The notes below the pieces were generated by a model. The model was not told where the DNA came from. It saw nothing but the letters and a program-made list of their open reading frames with translations, and made no database searches. Made by a program: the position numbers and the translations under genes. From Candidatus Thiodiazotropha taylori (lineage in GTDB: Bacteria > Pseudomonadota > Gammaproteobacteria > Chromatiales > Chromatiaceae), in NCBI GenBank assembly GCA_019100305.1, contig JAHRHW010000219.1:1-7480 (forward strand): 7,480 bases of DNA, read 5' to 3'. Below, piece after piece: positions 5,827 to 7,480 of this stretch. How positions within the stretch are numbered: the stretch's first letter is position 1; each line of letters starts with the position of its first letter.

Positions 5827-7227
5827 TCAAGCCGTTGACCCATCCGGTTTCTCATCGACAGCCGGCAAGTATCGCATAGCCAGCAGAATCAGCACGATTA
5901 CCGGAATGCCCATCGATGCGGTGATCATGAAAAACGAGGTATAGCCGATATTGTCCACCATCAGACCGGAGAAACCACCGATAAACTTCGGCAACAGCAG
6001 CATCACTGAACTGAACAGGGCATACTGGGTTGCCGAATAGGAGACATTGGTCAGACTCGACAGATAGGCAACAAAGGCGGCTGTTGCCAGACCGGCGCTT
6101 AAATTGTCCGCAGAGATGACCAGGGTCAGAAAGATCACGTTATGTCCCACACTGGCCATCCAGGCAAACAGCAGGTTGGTCGCTGCAGCCAGCACGCCAC
6201 CCAACAGCAGTATTGGCAACACCTTGTATCGGGCAACCAGCATGCCGCCAACAACCGCACCAATCAAGGTCATTGCCACCCCGAATACGTTGACCACCAG
6301 CGCAACTTCACCCTTGCTGAAACCCAGGTCGACATAGAAAACACTCGAAATGACTCCAAGCACCACATCAGAGATCCGATAGGTGGCGATCAGTGCCAGA
6401 ATCAAGACCGCCTGCCATTGATAGCGTCTGATGAAGTCGACGAATGGACTGACCACCGCATCGAACATCCATTCGGCAAACTGACGCAGCCGTCCCGGCA
6501 TCCATTGTTGCTGCTCAATCAGCTTTTCGGCCTTGGCTTCCTGCGCCAAGGTGTCACGGTCAGGCTGAACATCCGGTTCGGCGATCAACAACACGGTAAT
6601 CACACCGATCAACATCAATAATGCCATGCAGAGATAGGCAACTGTCCAGGCATGCAGTTGATAGCCACTCCCCTCTGGCGCAATCCAACCGGCGATACCC
6701 AAGGCTCCACCACCACTGACAATCATTGCCAAGCGGTAACCGATCATATAGTTGGCAGCCATATAACCCTGCAGCTTGACCTCGGCGGATTCGATTCGGT
6801 AGGCATCGATAGCGATATCCTGAGTGGCAGAGGCAAAAGCCACCAAAAGGGCCAGCAGGGCAAAAGAGTAAACACCCTGCAATGGATCGGAGAGTGCCAG
6901 ACCACAAAGCCCAAGAATCACCAGACCCTGGGCGAAGATCATCCAGCCTCTGCGACGCCCCAAACGCCGGGTCAACCAGGGGAGCTGCATTCGGTCCACC
7001 AACGGTGCCCAAACCCACTTGAAACCATAGGCCAGCGCCACCCAGCTCAGGAAACCGATGGTTGAGCGGGCAATACCCGCCTCGCGCAGCCAAAAAGAGA
7101 GGGTTCCGAAAACCAGCAACAGGGGCAATCCGGCAGAGAAGCCGAGAAAGAGCATATTCCGTACACCCGGCTGCCAATAGATGGAGAGCGTTTGGCGCCA
7201 ATCGGATAATTTGCCGGCGGTCAGCAC
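5827..7227 (-). CDS. ampG: AmpG family muropeptide MFS permease
   Basis: AmpG imports anhydro-muropeptides (GlcNAc-anhydroMurNAc-peptides) across the inner membrane for peptidoglycan recycling; in bacteria with AmpR/AmpC it also feeds beta-lactamase induction. The 466-residue product has 12 or more hydrophobic segments. Typical AmpG motifs are LGFSAGLPLLLVFGTLSFWL (28-47), TIGFLSWVALAYGFKWVWAP (56-75), ASATQDIAIDAYRIE (132-146) and ADNLSAGLATAAFVAYLS (373-390). A hydrophilic loop at about 216-270 separates the two halves. Length is close to E. coli AmpG (491), shorter than the P. aeruginosa protein. The start is GTG at 7227, five bases after AAGAGG (7233-7238). The first in-frame ATG, codon 25, would cut into the first membrane span. 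No ampR, ampD or ampC lies in the window. A promoter with a perfect -10 box lies just upstream. Confidence 0.94.
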   Translation of the reverse strand: MLTAGKLSDWRQTLSIYWQPGVRNMLFLGFSAGLPLLLVFGTLSFWLREAGIARSTIGFLSWVALAYGFKWVWAPLVDRMQLPWLTRRLGRRRGWMIFAQGLVILGLCGLALSDPLQGVYSFALLALLVAFASATQDIAIDAYRIESAEVKLQGYMAANYMIGYRLAMIVSGGGALGIAGWIAPEGSGYQLHAWTVAYLCMALLMLIGVITVLLIAEPDVQPDRDTLAQEAKAEKLIEQQQWMPGRLRQFAEWMFDAVVSPFVDFIRRYQWQAVLILALIATYRISDVVLGVISSVFYVDLGFSKGEVALVVNVFGVAMTLIGAVVGGMLVARYKVLPILLLGGVLAAATNLLFAWMASVGHNVIFLTLVISADNLSAGLATAAFVAYLSSLTNVSYSATQYALFSSVMLLLPKFIGGFSGLMVDNIGYTSFFMITASMGIPVIVLILLAMRYLPAVDEKPDGSTA

Positions 7228-7232
7228 AGATA

Positions 7233-7238
7233 CCTCTT
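7233..7238 (-). promoter_or_regulatory. Ribosome binding site that fixes the GTG start of ampG
   Basis: On the - strand AAGAGG lies five bases before the GTG at 7227-7225. No comparable purine run precedes the ATG at codon 25, which supports the GTG start and the full N-terminus. Confidence 0.7.
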
Positions 7239-7257
7239 ATTCGTGGAAAGATCCGCC

Positions 7258-7286
7258 ATTATAGGCTGCTGCCGGGGTACTGTCTC
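7258..7286 (-). promoter_or_regulatory. Sigma70-type promoter of ampG
   Basis: On the - strand a perfect TATAAT (7263-7258) is preceded, after exactly 17 bases, by GAGACA (7286-7281), which matches four of six -35 positions. Transcription would start near 7251, about 23 bases before the GTG, leaving room for the AAGAGG ribosome binding site. It probably serves both ampG and the TauE-like gene. An inverted repeat GTCTC-ATAACA-GAGAC (7282-7297) overlaps the -35 box and could be an operator, but arms this short can arise by chance. Confidence 0.75.
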
Positions 7287-7326
7287 ATAACAGAGACGAT
7301 TTTAAGAAAATCCGGGTTGCCCCTGA

Positions 7327-7458
7327 TCAGGGACTCTTACGACGAATCCAATACACCTGTTTGTGGCTGAAATGCGCCAAGCCAAACATCGCATCCGGTA
7401 CATCAAAGGGTGTTCGGTGGGGCGCGGCCCCACCCTTGTATCTCTCCCGATGAATTGT
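7327..7458 (-). other. Possible 3' end of an unidentified gene, or a dispersed repeat
   Basis: On the - strand an open frame of 43 codons runs from just inside the right edge to a TGA at 7329-7327. It ends VPDAMFGLAHFSHKQVYW then IRRKSP, which reads like protein. It has no ATG before the methionine of DAMFG, and upstream it meets a TAA at 7461-7459 inside an inverted repeat. A second frame on the same strand is open from the edge to a TAA at 7304-7302 (58 codons), so openness alone proves little. I recognise neither product. It may be a truncated gene, or a non-coding repeated element with strong hairpins. Confidence 0.25.
7406..7437. repeat. GC-rich hairpin with two competing stems
   Basis: GGTGGGGC (7416-7423) pairs perfectly with GCCCCACC (7427-7434) around a three-base GCG loop. 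A second pairing, AAGGGTG (7406-7412) with CACCCTT (7431-7437), uses part of the same right arm, so the two stems exclude each other unless partly opened. No T-run follows on either strand. It resembles the intergenic hairpin repeats common in proteobacteria, but only one copy is visible here. Confidence 0.6.
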
Positions 7459-7475
7459 TTAGCTAGCAATTCATC
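7449..7475. repeat. 9-base inverted repeat at the right edge
   Basis: GATGAATTG (7449-7457) and CAATTCATC (7467-7475) are perfect inverted arms around a nine-base AT-rich spacer that contains TAGCTA. It lies six bases from the window end, and the open frame on the - strand stops inside it. It could be a regulator site, a mobile-element end, or an assembly-end effect. Confidence 0.55.
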
Positions 7476-7480
7476 ACTCG

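Noticed and set aside
6142..6621. 159-codon + strand frame opposite ampG
   Set aside because: Antisense shadow of ampG with low-complexity His/Gln composition and no start signal.
7416..7434. Rho-independent terminator at the GC-rich hairpin
   Set aside because: No run of T follows the stem on either strand.

Overview
The window looks like a chromosomal segment from a gammaproteobacterium. Every confidently recognised protein has a typical gammaproteobacterial form, and the left half keeps the conserved gene order yggS-proC-yggT-yggU. In pseudomonads, as I remember it, this run continues with metX, metW, a DUF4426 gene and rdgB. Base composition is moderately GC-rich. A Chromatiales-like sulfur oxidiser is possible, but nothing here decides it.

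Left part (1-2134, + strand): the first 95 bases are AT-rich and carry a 25-base exact direct repeat (1-25 and 71-95). Directly after the second copy comes the C-terminal third of yggS without its N-terminus, so the gene is broken, or the assembly is joined wrongly there. Then come proC (proline synthesis, last step), yggT (membrane protein) and yggU (DUF167). These three overlap by 4-8 bases and form one transcription unit. A plausible sigma70-type promoter lies before proC.

Middle part (2135-4985, + strand): after a 105-base gap with a 12-base direct repeat and a 16-base perfect palindrome comes a 658-residue bacterial dynamin-like GTPase, closed by a strong intrinsic terminator. It stands where metX-metW would be expected. 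After about 250 bases without a convincing gene follows a secreted DUF4426 protein with its own terminator.

Right part (5078-7227, - strand): ampG, the inner-membrane muropeptide permease of peptidoglycan recycling, is followed by a TauE/SafE-like (DsbD_2-type) membrane protein. They lie 65 bases apart, probably under one promoter with a perfect -10 box. They converge on the DUF4426 gene. The last 150 bases hold several inverted repeats and two overlapping short open frames on the - strand that I cannot identify.

Most of the window is housekeeping. The best leads are the dynamin-like GTPase placed behind yggT/yggU in place of metXW, the repeat junction that truncates yggS, and the palindromic tract at the right edge.
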